This document shows, piece after piece, positions 1 through 9,400 of a stretch of 25,288 bases of DNA. Numbering within the stretch: the first letter of the stretch is position 1; each line of letters starts with the position of its first letter. The notes under the pieces are model-generated. The model was not told the DNA's origin and made no database searches. It saw only the letters and a program-made list of their open reading frames with translations. A program made the position numbers and the translations under genes. Where the stretch lies: positions 1 to 25,288 of the forward strand of contig DASYQD010000048.1 in the NCBI GenBank assembly GCA_036005845.1, written 5' to 3'. This DNA comes from DASYQD01 sp036005845. Its GTDB lineage: Bacteria > Acidobacteriota > Thermoanaerobaculia > Multivoradales > JAIOJS01.

Positions 1-767
1 GCAAGGGGAAGACGGCGGCGGAGATCGAGGAGGTCGAGCGCGTCGCGCAGGCGACGGGCGAGGCGATGCGCGCCGTGGCGGCGCTGTTCGGGCACGCCAC
101 GGCGAAAGAAGGCGAGCTGTGGCTCGAAGGCGAGCGGCTGCGCGCGGCGCGGCTCCGCCGCGAGGTGGCGGTGACGCTGGCCCACCACGGCCTCGAGCAG
201 CCGGAGGGCAACATCGTCGCCGCCGGCGCCGACGGCGGCGTACCGCACACCAGCGGCGACGACGAGCGCGTGCTGCGTGCAAGCGAGGCGTTGGTCGTCG
301 ATCTCTATCCGAAGGGCCGGCTGTTCGCCGACTGCACGCGCACCTTCTGCGTCGGCCGCGCGCCGGCGGCGCTGGTCGAAGCGCACGCGGCGGTGCGCGA
401 GGTGCTCGCGGCGGCGCACGCGGGGGCGCTGCCAGGCGAGCGCGGCTGGACGATGCAGGAGGCCGCCTGCGCGCGCCTTGCCGAGAAAGGCTGGCCGACG
501 CCCATCAGCCAGCCGGGCACGACGCGCGGCTACGTGCACGGGCTCGGGCACGGCGTCGGCTTCGAGCTGCACGAGTACCCGAGCTTTCGCCGGCACGCCG
601 GCAGCGAAGGAACGCTCGGTGTCGGCGACGTCTTCACGCTCGAGCCCGGCCTCTACGATCCCGAGGCCGGGTTCGGCGTGCGGCTCGAGGATCTGGTGAC
701 GCTCGGCGCCGAAGGCCCCGTCAACTTGACGCCGCTGCCGTACGAGCTCGATCCGCGAGCGTGGTAG
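1..767 (+). CDS. M24 family metallopeptidase (Xaa-Pro aminopeptidase type), 5' partial
   Basis: The reading frame is open from the left edge (frame starting at base 3), so the N-terminus lies outside the window; the first ATG inside, at 66, is not the true start. M24 enzymes cleave an N-terminal residue, often before proline, using a dinuclear metal centre in a pita-bread fold. All five expected metal ligands are visible: Asp in VVDLYP (codon 300), Asp in ADCTRTF (330), His in GLGHGVGFELHEYP (549), Glu in TLEPGLY (642) and Glu in VRLEDLV (687). The 'KGKTAAEIEEVERVAQAT' stretch before base 66 matches the helix that usually precedes the catalytic domain. The gene ends one base before the stop of the convergent DUF2142 gene. 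Whether it is a peptidase of the XPP type or a non-peptidase M24 homologue cannot be decided without the N-terminal domain. Confidence 0.9.
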   Translation, partial: KGKTAAEIEEVERVAQATGEAMRAVAALFGHATAKEGELWLEGERLRAARLRREVAVTLAHHGLEQPEGNIVAAGADGGVPHTSGDDERVLRASEALVVDLYPKGRLFADCTRTFCVGRAPAALVEAHAAVREVLAAAHAGALPGERGWTMQEAACARLAEKGWPTPISQPGTTRGYVHGLGHGVGFELHEYPSFRRHAGSEGTLGVGDVFTLEPGLYDPEAGFGVRLEDLVTLGAEGPVNLTPLPYELDPRAW

Positions 768-768
768 C

Positions 769-2166
769 TCAGCCGGCGAAGTAGTGCGCGAGCAGCGCGC
801 GGCCGGCGACGAGGAGCGCGACGACGCTGCTCGTCATGACCGTTAGCGGCACTGCGCGCGGCCAGCGATGCGCCCAGCGTCGCCAGTGGAACGCCCAGAT
901 GGCGGCGACGGCGATCGGCAAGAGATGGCGCCCTTGCACGCCTTCGACCCAGTTGGCGCCGAGCGGCGTCCACAGGGCGTACTGCGAGGCGCTGACGAGC
1001 ATGAGGCATGCGGCGGCGGCGATGCCGACGAGCCAGCGGTGCGAGGCGCGCACCTCGAGCTCGGGCGAGCCGTCGAGCGCGATCAACGTAGCGAGCAGCA
1101 GCAGGTAGCCGCCGACGAAGACGCGCGGTAGCGGCACGTCGAGCCAGCCCAGCTTGCCGACGAGCTGCGCCGCATAGCGCAGTGCGTGCACAACGTAGTC
1201 GCGCAGCACGATGCCGGCGAACGACAACGGGTGGGCGAGTGCGTGCGCGGCTTGGCGAGGCGGATCCACCGCCGCATCGACGCGAAGCGCCGGCACGGCA
1301 CGCGCCGTGGCGATAGCCCACGTGGTGATGACGATGACGATCGACGCGCCTACTGTCGCCCAGGCCCATCGCGCGCGGCGCCGCGAAGGCCAGCGAGCCC
1401 GCGGCACCAGGAGCACGAGCGCCAGCAGCGGCACGTACGCCGCCTTGGTCGCGCACAGCAGAGTGGCCGCGGTGGTGAGCGCGACGACGTCGCGTCTTCG
1501 CAACGCCTCGGCGCCAAACGCCGCGTACGCGATCGTCGCCACCCAGAGGCAGGCCGCCGCGAGCGCCAGCGCGTCCGCCGAGACCGACGCTCGCAGCGCC
1601 ACCGCCATCGGCGTCAGCGCGACGGCCGTGGTGAGCCAGCGATACGCCGGCAGCCTGGCGATGGCCCACGAGATGAGGAGGCTTGCCACCACGAGGTTGG
1701 CGAGACGGGCCGCGTAGAGCGCGCCGAGCGCCGAAGCGCCGCTCGCGCGCGCCATCGCGATGCCGGCCGCTTGGGGGACGTACGGCAAGAAGGTGTACTG
1801 CAGCGTGTTGGGCACGTAGACGCGCTCGCGCGTGCTGCCGATCGGCACCCGCGTCGCGCGGCGCAGCTCATCCCACGCGATCGGCCGCTCAGCGCGGAAT
1901 GGCGGCGCGCCGTAGAGCCGCGAGCCGGCGCGCAGGAGTCCCGACGGCACGTCGATCCAGGCGCGCTCTCGCCCTGGCCGGAGGTCGAGCCGCCCTTCGC
2001 TCACGCGCCACGCCCGAAAGAAGTGCGCCGCCTCGTCGGGCGCCTGGAACGGCGGCGTCAGGACCATGTGCACGAGCCCGGAGACGAGGCTCGCGACGAG
2101 GAAGAAGACCGCGGCGCGCGGGATTGGATTGGACGGTCGAGCGGCGGCCTGATGTGGGGCGGACAA
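769..2166 (-). CDS. DUF2142 family polytopic membrane protein
   Basis: The protein is mostly hydrophobic with about ten or more predicted membrane segments and carries the family signature 'TPPFQAPDEAAHFFRA' just after the first membrane helix. DUF2142 proteins resemble GT-C-type polytopic envelope proteins and are often found near polysaccharide genes; the biochemical role is unknown, and no such genes are nearby here. Start choice is uncertain. The frame opens with a GTG at 2256, with no ribosome binding site and a 46-residue hydrophilic leader. A TTG at 2166 is preceded by GGAG five bases upstream, places the first helix about 17 residues from the N-terminus, and leaves 116 bp for promoters between it and the divergent ATPase gene, so I prefer it. 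The 3' end nearly touches the M24 gene. Codon use looks like that of the neighbours. Confidence 0.82.
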   Translation of the reverse strand: MSAPHQAAARPSNPIPRAAVFFLVASLVSGLVHMVLTPPFQAPDEAAHFFRAWRVSEGRLDLRPGRERAWIDVPSGLLRAGSRLYGAPPFRAERPIAWDELRRATRVPIGSTRERVYVPNTLQYTFLPYVPQAAGIAMARASGASALGALYAARLANLVVASLLISWAIARLPAYRWLTTAVALTPMAVALRASVSADALALAAACLWVATIAYAAFGAEALRRRDVVALTTAATLLCATKAAYVPLLALVLLVPRARWPSRRRARWAWATVGASIVIVITTWAIATARAVPALRVDAAVDPPRQAAHALAHPLSFAGIVLRDYVVHALRYAAQLVGKLGWLDVPLPRVFVGGYLLLLATLIALDGSPELEVRASHRWLVGIAAAACLMLVSASQYALWTPLGANWVEGVQGRHLLPIAVAAIWAFHWRRWAHRWPRAVPLTVMTSSVVALLVAGRALLAHYFAG

Positions 2167-2282
2167 GCGATCTCCGCGCCGGATCCTATCGGTTGCATCC
2201 GCGGACGAACGCCACGAAAGCGTGACCGGCGCAGGGTCGTTCCGCGGTCGCGCCACGCCCGAGCGCGGCTAGACTTCTCGCC

Positions 2283-4727
2283 ATGGCAGACACCCTCTCG
2301 TCCGCAGATTACGAGAAGCTCGGCCTCTTCTACCTCGGCCGCCCCTGGGACCTCGACGCCAACGCGCCGCGTCCCGGCGCGCTGCTCTACGACTCGCGCG
2401 ACCTGCTGACGCATGCGCTCTGCGTCGGCATGACCGGCAGCGGCAAGACCGGCCTCTGCATCGGCCTGCTCGAGGAGGCCGCCATCGACGGCGTGCCGGC
2501 GCTGGTGATCGACCCCAAGGGCGACCTCGGCAACCTGGCGCTCACCTTCCCCGATCTCGCGCCGGCGGACTTCCTGCCCTGGGTGGAAGAGGAGACCGCG
2601 CAGCGGCAGGGGATCTCGCAGCAGCAGCTGGCCGAGAGCGAGGCGAAGAAGTGGCGCGACGGCCTCGCCTCGTGGGGCGAGGGAGCCGACCGCATCCGCC
2701 GCCTGCGTGACGCGGCCGAGGTGACGATCTACACGCCGGGCAGCACGGCCGGGCGTCCGCTGGCGGTGCTCGCCTCGCTGGCGGCGCCGCCCGCCGCGTT
2801 GCGCGAGGACGCCGAGCTGCTGCGCGAGCGGGTCACCACGACCGCCGCCGGGCTGCTCGGCCTGCTCGGCATCGACGCCGATCCGGTGCGCAGCCGCGAG
2901 CACATCCTGCTCTCGACGCTCCTCGAGCGCTCCTGGAGCGCCGGCGCCGCGCTCGATCTGCCCAACCTCGTGCACCAGGTGCAGAGCCCGCCGATCGCCA
3001 AGATCGGTGTCCTCGAGCTCGACAGCTTCTATCCCGAGAAGGACCGCTTCGGGCTGGCGATGGCGCTCAACAACCTGCTCGCCTCGCCCGGCTTCGCGAG
3101 CTGGCTGCAGGGCGAGCCGCTCGACGTCGACCGCATGCTCTATACCGCGGAGGGCAAGCCGCGCATTGCCATCTGCTCGATCGGCCATCTCTCCGACCGC
3201 GAGCGGATGTTCTTCGTCACGCTGCTGCTCGACCAGACGCTCGCCTGGGTGCGCACGCGGCCGGGCACCTCGAGCCTGCGCGCCGTGCTCTACATGGACG
3301 AGGTGTTCGGCTATTTGCCGCCGGTGGCGGAGCCGCCGTCGAAGCGGCCGCTCTTGACGCTGCTCAAGCAGGCGCGCGCGTTCGGGCTCGGCGTCGTGCT
3401 GGCGACGCAGAACCCGGTCGATCTCGACTACAAGGGGCTCACCAACATCGGGACGTGGTTCCTCGGGCGACTGCAGGCCGAGCGTGACAAGGAGCGGTTG
3501 CTGGACGGGCTGGAAGGGGCGTCCGGCGGTAGCGGGCTGTCACGGCAGGACCTCGATGCCGCGCTGTCGCGCCTGCGCAACCGGCTCTTCCTGCTGCACG
3601 ACGTGCACGCCGGCGCGCCGACGGTGTTCGAGACGCGGTGGACGCTGTCGTACCTGCGTGGACCGCTGACGCGGCAGGAGCTGCGGCGGTTGACGGGCGA
3701 CGCGGCACCGGTGGAAGCGGCTGGCGGTGGATCGGCGGCTTCTGCGGCGGCCGCATCGCCGGCCGCTGCGTCATCGCCGTCTAGAGCGGCATCGCCAGCC
3801 GGCGGATCGCCTGGCCCTGGCACCACGGCGAGCACGGCCGCGGCGAGCGTGTCGTTGCCTGCCACCGTCGTGCAGCTCTGGGAGCCTGCCGGCGCGGGCG
3901 AGTACCGCGCCTCGCTCCTCGCCAAGGGCCGCGCCCGCTATCGCGACGCGCGCAAGGGCATCGAGCACGCCGAGGAAGTGGCCGTCGTCGCCGCGCTGCC
4001 GACCGAAGGCGAGGAGATCGATTGGGCCGCCGCGCAGCCGCTCGGCCGGCCGACGAGCGAGCTCCAGCGGCAGGCGCCGGCCGGCGCGTCGCTGGCGACG
4101 CCGCCCGAGGCCGCGCTGCGCAGCGGCGCGTGGCGGGCGTGGGAGACGACGTTCAAGCGCCACCTCCAGAACGAGCGCGCCCTCACGCTCTGGCGCAGCC
4201 CGTCGATGGGCGAGCTGTCGCGCCCCGGCGAAGGCGAGCGCGAGCTGCGCATCCGCCTCGCCGAGCTGGCGCGTGGCCGGCGCTCGGCGCAGCTCGACGC
4301 CGTGCGCGCGCGCTGGGCGAAGAAGGCCGAAGCGGCACAGACCAAGGTGGCGAAAGCGCAGCAGGCGGTGGCGACGCAGGAAGGCCAGCTCCACGGCCAG
4401 CAGATGAACACCGCGATCTCGGTGGGCGCCACCGTGCTCGGCGCCCTCTTCGGCCGCAGGTCGCTGTCGCTCGGCACGCTGGGACGGGCGACCACCGCGG
4501 CGCGCGGCGCGGGCCGCGCCATGCAAGAGGCGCAGGACGTGAGCCAGGCCAAGCAGCGCCTCGCCGCGGCGCAAGCCGAGCTCGCCGAGGTGGAGCAGCA
4601 GATGGCGGCCGACGTGGCGAGCGCCGACCCCGCGCAGCGGCCGGAGAACGAGACCCTGGAGGAGGTCCGCCTCGCCCCGCGCGAGGTGGAAGTGGACAGC
4701 GTCAGTCTGCTCTGGCGGCGGGGCTGA
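2283..4727 (+). CDS. HerA/DUF87-like P-loop ATPase with C-terminal coiled coil
   Basis: An 814-residue cytoplasmic ATPase. Walker A is GMTGSGKT (residues 49-56, Lys55) followed by 'VIDPKGDLGNL', typical of HerA/VirB4/TraG-like pumps. Walker B is 'VLYMDEVFGYLPP' with Asp339-Glu340, and a 'VLATQNPVDLDYKG' segment corresponds to the sensor region of that group. An Ala/Ser/Pro/Gly-rich linker (about residues 475-530) separates the ATPase from a C-terminal part with a long Ala/Glu/Gln/Lys-rich coiled coil (about 678-783) that is broken by a short hydrophobic, glycine-rich stretch (TAISVGATVLGALFG). Related proteins are usually annotated only as 'ATP-binding protein'; DNA or protein translocation is an inference from fold. 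The start at 2283 has no clear Shine-Dalgarno. A small membrane protein follows after 31 bp and is probably in the same transcript. Confidence 0.85.
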   Translation: MADTLSSADYEKLGLFYLGRPWDLDANAPRPGALLYDSRDLLTHALCVGMTGSGKTGLCIGLLEEAAIDGVPALVIDPKGDLGNLALTFPDLAPADFLPWVEEETAQRQGISQQQLAESEAKKWRDGLASWGEGADRIRRLRDAAEVTIYTPGSTAGRPLAVLASLAAPPAALREDAELLRERVTTTAAGLLGLLGIDADPVRSREHILLSTLLERSWSAGAALDLPNLVHQVQSPPIAKIGVLELDSFYPEKDRFGLAMALNNLLASPGFASWLQGEPLDVDRMLYTAEGKPRIAICSIGHLSDRERMFFVTLLLDQTLAWVRTRPGTSSLRAVLYMDEVFGYLPPVAEPPSKRPLLTLLKQARAFGLGVVLATQNPVDLDYKGLTNIGTWFLGRLQAERDKERLLDGLEGASGGSGLSRQDLDAALSRLRNRLFLLHDVHAGAPTVFETRWTLSYLRGPLTRQELRRLTGDAAPVEAAGGGSAASAAAASPAAASSPSRAASPAGGSPGPGTTASTAAASVSLPATVVQLWEPAGAGEYRASLLAKGRARYRDARKGIEHAEEVAVVAALPTEGEEIDWAAAQPLGRPTSELQRQAPAGASLATPPEAALRSGAWRAWETTFKRHLQNERALTLWRSPSMGELSRPGEGERELRIRLAELARGRRSAQLDAVRARWAKKAEAAQTKVAKAQQAVATQEGQLHGQQMNTAISVGATVLGALFGRRSLSLGTLGRATTAARGAGRAMQEAQDVSQAKQRLAAAQAELAEVEQQMAADVASADPAQRPENETLEEVRLAPREVEVDSVSLLWRRG

Positions 4728-4758
4728 GCGCCCGGCCAGAGCCCGTGTTAGCGTTCGC

Positions 4759-5298
4759 ATGCTCCAATCGACAGCGATGGCCCCCGAGAGCGATGCGCCG
4801 ACGGTGTTGAGTCCCGCGGACGAGCGACGCGTCCTGTGGCTGGCGGTGATCTTCGTGATTCTCCTGGTCGGCCTGCTCGCGGCGACCTCGTACGCGATCT
4901 GGCCGCGCGACGACCTGGGCGCGCTCGTTTGGCGACCGGGCGAGGACTTCAACATCATGTGGGTGCCGATCGCCATCATCGAATGGGCGTTCGCCGGCGC
5001 CATGGTGTCGGTGCTCTACCGGCTGGCAACGCGTCGTGGTCTGCCGGCCGGGCGATCGGCCCTCTATACCTGGGTGATCGCGAGACCGGTGATCGGACTT
5101 TTCTTGGGGGGCCTCGTCTACTTCCTGGCCCTCGCGGGTGCCAAGCTGCTCGACGGCAAGCTGACCGACGCGTTGTGGCTCAACGTCGTCGCCTTCGTCG
5201 GCGGCTTCAGCGAAGACCTCTCGGTAGGGCTGATCCAGCGCTTCGTCCGCCGGCGGCTGGGCGACGACGCCAGGGATGATGCGAAGCGAGAGGGGTGA
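4759..5298 (+). CDS. Small integral membrane protein, unknown function
   Basis: A 179-residue protein with about three membrane helices (residues 24-46, 68-89, 104-129) and a fourth weaker hydrophobic segment (138-152). The C-terminal motif GGFSEDLSVGLIQR (148-161) followed by a basic, charged tail looks like the conserved signature of a wider family of bacterial membrane proteins, but I cannot name a function. It lies 31 bp downstream of the HerA-like ATPase on the same strand and ends 6 bp before the stop of the convergent sigma-like gene, so it is probably the last gene of a two-gene unit. The ATG at 4777 (MAPESDAP) is an alternative start; neither start has a strong ribosome binding site. 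A membrane partner for the ATPase is a reasonable guess and not more. Confidence 0.72.
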   Translation: MLQSTAMAPESDAPTVLSPADERRVLWLAVIFVILLVGLLAATSYAIWPRDDLGALVWRPGEDFNIMWVPIAIIEWAFAGAMVSVLYRLATRRGLPAGRSALYTWVIARPVIGLFLGGLVYFLALAGAKLLDGKLTDALWLNVVAFVGGFSEDLSVGLIQRFVRRRLGDDARDDAKREG

Positions 5299-5304
5299 CG
5301 CGGC

Positions 5305-6285
5305 TCAGCGCCGCCGCCCCAGCCGCCGCGCCAGCCGCTCGCGGGCGCACTTGCGCAGATTGATGACCTGCTGGCGCGTGACGCCCAGCATGCCGGCGAT
5401 GCGCTGATCTTCGAGCGGCAGCTCGTTCCACAGCGCGCGCAGCTCGGCGAGCGGCATCTCCAGCGCGGCCGCCACCTGCGCGAGCCCGACGATGCCGAGC
5501 GTGGGGAGGAGGCGCGTCACGCTGTCGCCGTCGTCGAGGTGGAGCTGGAGCAGCAGCGCGCGGCGCTGGCGCAGCGGCAGGGCGACGATCTCCTGCCACG
5601 ACTCGCGAAGGTGGTCGCGTTCCTCGAGCCGGGCCAGTGGATCGTCCGCGCCGGCGCGCGAGACCAGCGCCGCCGCCGCCACGAACGGTTGCCGGGTGAG
5701 GTCGCCTGCCTCGGCGAGCGCGTCGACGAGGGCGTGCAGTTTCACCGGCCCGGCCGAGCGCCGGAGGACCTGCTCGACGGCCGCGCGCAGCGGGCGCACG
5801 CCGGCCGTCGCGTTCATCGGCATCCGCTCCGGGGCCGCGATCGGCACGGGGGCGCCACCGATCCACTCCTCCAATCCGCAAATCGTCGGGTTATGGTTCC
5901 ACACTGCGAGCCCGCGGGTGTGGGTGAGCACGTAGCGCACTCGCTGGCCGAGGAGCGCATGCAGCGGATGGCGGCGCCGCCGATGGTCGTCGAGGGCAAA
6001 GTGGACGGTGGCGTGGACGTAGCCTTCGAGATCGGCGTGGGGATCGGCGCGCGGTCCCGCGGCGGCGCGGCGTAGACGGCGCAGCACGCGCAGCTCGACG
6101 TCGGCGGCGAGGTCGGCGATGTCCGCGGCCGGCACCGCCCCGCGCGCCGCCGCCGCCCGCAACTCGCGTTCGATGACGGGCATCGCGCGGCCCGACACCA
6201 GCTGACCGATGGCGTCCTCGCCCGCCTGCCGGTGGAGGCGGCGGAGGTCGATCGCGGTGGCGATGGTTCCGAGTGGCGGCGACAT
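5305..6285 (-). CDS. Sigma-70-like transcription regulator of unusual architecture
   Basis: A 326-residue basic protein. Residues 57-106 resemble the region-2 helices of sigma-70 family factors (helix rich in Leu/Arg, then 'YVHATVHFALDDHRRRR'). Residues 165-195 ('LRAAVEQVLRRSAGPVKLHALVDALA') look like a winged-helix segment. Residues 285-325 form a region-4-type helix-turn-helix: 'LPLEDQRIAGMLGVTRQQVINLRKCARERL'. Between them, residues 222-260 ('LPLRQRRALLLQLHL') resemble the start of a sigma region 4 as well. It is therefore longer than an ECF sigma factor and has an insert between the two canonical regions. It could act as a sigma factor or only as a DNA-binding regulator. It is divergent from the secreted protease gene, which makes that gene a candidate target (inference). 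No clear ribosome binding site precedes the ATG. Confidence 0.75.
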   Translation of the reverse strand: MSPPLGTIATAIDLRRLHRQAGEDAIGQLVSGRAMPVIERELRAAAARGAVPAADIADLAADVELRVLRRLRRAAAGPRADPHADLEGYVHATVHFALDDHRRRRHPLHALLGQRVRYVLTHTRGLAVWNHNPTICGLEEWIGGAPVPIAAPERMPMNATAGVRPLRAAVEQVLRRSAGPVKLHALVDALAEAGDLTRQPFVAAAALVSRAGADDPLARLEERDHLRESWQEIVALPLRQRRALLLQLHLDDGDSVTRLLPTLGIVGLAQVAAALEMPLAELRALWNELPLEDQRIAGMLGVTRQQVINLRKCARERLARRLGRRR

Positions 6286-6470
6286 TGGAGCTTCGATGTT
6301 AGCTCTATATGTAGTAATGGAATGTCAAACGTAGCACATGGTAATCAAGAGACGTTTCGTATGGCGTTCGAGAGCGTCCGATACTCGCTGCCGGTCTCGC
6401 CGCGGACCAGCAAAGGGCCCCAGCAAGGCGCGCACGTGTCGCGACGGCGGGACAATCGAGAGGAGCAGAG
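6286..6470. promoter_or_regulatory. Divergent intergenic region with AT-rich core
   Basis: This 185-bp spacer between the sigma-like gene and the protease is distinctly AT-richer at about 6298-6362 than the surrounding DNA, as expected of a promoter region. On the minus strand a perfect TTGACA (6323-6328) is followed by TATAGA (6304-6309), but the 13-bp spacing is too short for a standard sigma-70 promoter, so the match may be fortuitous. The plus-strand ribosome binding site AGGAG (6461-6465) serves the protease start. Confidence 0.35.
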
Positions 6471-9400
6471 ATGATGAACCGATCGAGGGCACTCGCGCTT
6501 CTGATGGCACTCTTCGCCGCGGCCGCGCCGGCGGCGCCCAAGCCGCCGGCGGAGGAGAAGGAGCTGATCGTCCTCCTCTCCCCCGATGTCCATGCGCCGA
6601 GCGCGGAGGAGGTGGTGGACAAGTTCCGCAACCACCAACCGTTGCCCGGCAGCCTCGGCACCGGCAGTCCAACAGACGTGCGCTTCGGCATCACCGAACG
6701 CGCCAAGGGACCGCTGCGCGACGAGATCGAGGTCGACCGCGACAGCCCGCGCGGGCGGCTCGAGCGCTACATCGTGCTGCGCTATCCCGCCAGCGCCAAC
6801 CTCGACTCGATCCGCCGGTCGTTGTTGAAAGACCCCAACGTCGTCGCCGTTCAGGACAATGCCAGCGGCCAGCTGTCGGCAACTCCCAACGACCCGCTGT
6901 TCCCTTCGTTCTCGGGCGCGGCGCCGTATGATTATCAGTGGGGCAGCCAGACGCTCAACCTGCCGAGCGCCTGGGACTACACCACGGGTCACGCCTACGT
7001 CGGCCTCATCGACACCGGCATCGACCCCAGCCATCCGGACCTGGTCGACAACTTTCGGCCGCAACTGTCCCGCGACTTCGGCTACGACGACGCCAACGTG
7101 GACGAGGCGCAGACGCAGGGAGGACTGACGCCGACCCGCGCCGGCCACGGCACGCACGTGGCGGGCATCGTCGGGGCGCGAGGCAACAACGGCCAGGGCG
7201 TGGCCGGGGCCTGCTGGGAGTGCAGCCTGTTGGTCGCCAAGATGACCACGCTCGGCTCTTGCGGGACGAACTGCGTCGCCAACCAGTTCTTCACCGAGCA
7301 GGGTGTCGCCAATGCCCTGAACGGGCTCGTCGACCGCGGGGCGCAGGTGGCCAACATGAGCTTCCGCACCGCGCAACACGACTGTGCCGCCGAGCCGGCC
7401 AACGTCATCTGCACCGCCCTCGCTTACGCCGCCCAGCGTGACCTCTTGCTGGTGGCGGCCTCGGGCAACAACGGCGGCCCGGTGGACTTCCCGGCCCGGG
7501 ACTCGCGCGTGCTCGCGGTCGGCGGCCTCATCCCGAACGGCAGTTTCTGGGGCACCTGCAGCCAGGTGGCGCCCTGGCCGGACCCCTCGCCGCCGGAGTG
7601 TCCGTCGAGCTCCGGCCCCGAGCAGGACGTCGTTGCCCCTGCGCGCCAAGTCCTCTCGACGTTCTACCGGAACTTCTCCCACATTCCGGGGGTTTGCGGC
7701 GAGACCACGGCCGGCTCCGGCTACGGCGTCTGCACGGGCACGTCGATGTCCACTCCCTTCACCGCCGGCCTCATCGCGCTGGTGCGCTCCGCCAACCCGC
7801 TGCTCTCGAAGAGCGACGTCGAGGCGATCGTGCGTTCCACCGCCAGCGGCGGCGGCATCTTCCAGAACAACCAGGTGGGCTACGGAACCGTCAACGCTTC
7901 CGCAGCGGTGCAAGCGGCACTCGGGCGCGTCAACGCTGCCGTGCTGCCCAACCGGCTGACGCCGCTGTTCAGCTTCTACAGCAGCCCGGCGAGCGACTTC
8001 TTCTACACCACCGTGCCGCAGATGGCGACCGCCGCCGAGGGCAGCAACGCCTATGAGCCCACCGGGCCCTCGGTGCCCGGCTACAACGCCTTCCCCGGCG
8101 CGCCCGTGCCGTGCACCGGCTGCCGCATCGGCCCGGGAGCGTCGGTGTACGTCTTCACCGGCGACAGGGCGCCGTTCAGCGGCGCGCCGCCGCTCGCTCA
8201 CCTCTACCGCTTGACTCGCGTCGGCACAGCGCCGGAGCAGGACGCCACTTACGCCATCGACAACAACGAGGTCAATTACTTCCGCGGCCTCGGCTACAAC
8301 CTCGACGGCATCGAGGGCTACCTCTACTCGCGCTGCACTCCCGAGCCGGGCTGCATCCCGGCCGATGCGGTCAAGCTGGGCCGCGCCTACAACTCCGTCC
8401 GCGGCGACTGGGCGATCTTCCCGGAGTCCGAGCTCTCCACCATGCAGGCGGCGGGCTACGCGTTCCAACCCGGCATCCTCGACTGGATCGGCTACGTCTA
8501 TCCCAACACCGACGCCGACAACGACCAGCTGATCGACGGCTTCGAGCGCTTGATCGGCACCAGCGCGGCGGTGGCCGATACCGACTGCGACGGGACGAGC
8601 GACGGCAACGAGATCCTGCACTACCCGTACAGCGATCCTCGCGGCACGAGCCAGTGCGACCAGCCGCCGGTGGCTCAGTTCATCGCCGCCTGCGGCGGCT
8701 TCTCGTGCCTCTTCGACGGCACCGATTCCACCGACGACCACAACATCGTGTCGTGGGCGTGGGCGTTCGGCGACGGCAGCACCGGGACGGGGTCGACGAC
8801 CAGCCACGTCTACGCGACGGTGGGCACCTTCACGGTCACGCTGACGGTGACCGACGACGCCGGGCACACCAACTCGACGTCGCAGACCGTCCACACCACG
8901 CAGGACGATCCGCCCTACGCCAGCTTCTACGTGGTGTGCAACGGCCGCACCTGCTCAGCCGATGCGGAGGGCTCGACCGACGACGTCGGCATCGTCAACT
9001 ACACCTGGACGTGGGGTGACGGCCAGACCACCTCCGGCGGCAGCAGCTTCTCCGCCCCCAGCCACACCTATGCGGCGAGCGGCACCTACACCATCACGCT
9101 GGTGGTGACGGACGCCCGCAACCAGACGGCGACCACCAGCCATGCGGTCACCGTCAGCGTGGCGCCCACCGCGTCGTTCACCATCAGCTGCGTCGGACGC
9201 CGCTGCGACGTGGACGCCTCGGCCTCGACCGGCGACGGCGGCATCGCCAGCTACACATGGGATTGGGACGACGAGAGCTCGAGCACGACGACGGTCCCGA
9301 CCACCTACCACATCTATCCCTTCCCGGGCACCTACACCGTCCACCTGGTGGTGACCGACGTCAACGGCAACACCGCCGGCGCCACGCAGACGGTGAGCGT

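Noticed and set aside
6304..6328. TTGACA/TATAGA pair as the promoter of the sigma-like gene
   Set aside because: Only 13 bp separate the boxes, too few for a standard sigma-70 promoter; kept only as a note in the regulatory region.
6345..8894. Very long open frame (849 codons) antisense to the protease gene
   Set aside because: Composition is Arg/Ala/Val/Asp-rich without motifs; the sense frame has a signal peptide, catalytic triad and PKD domains. It is a GC-rich shadow frame.
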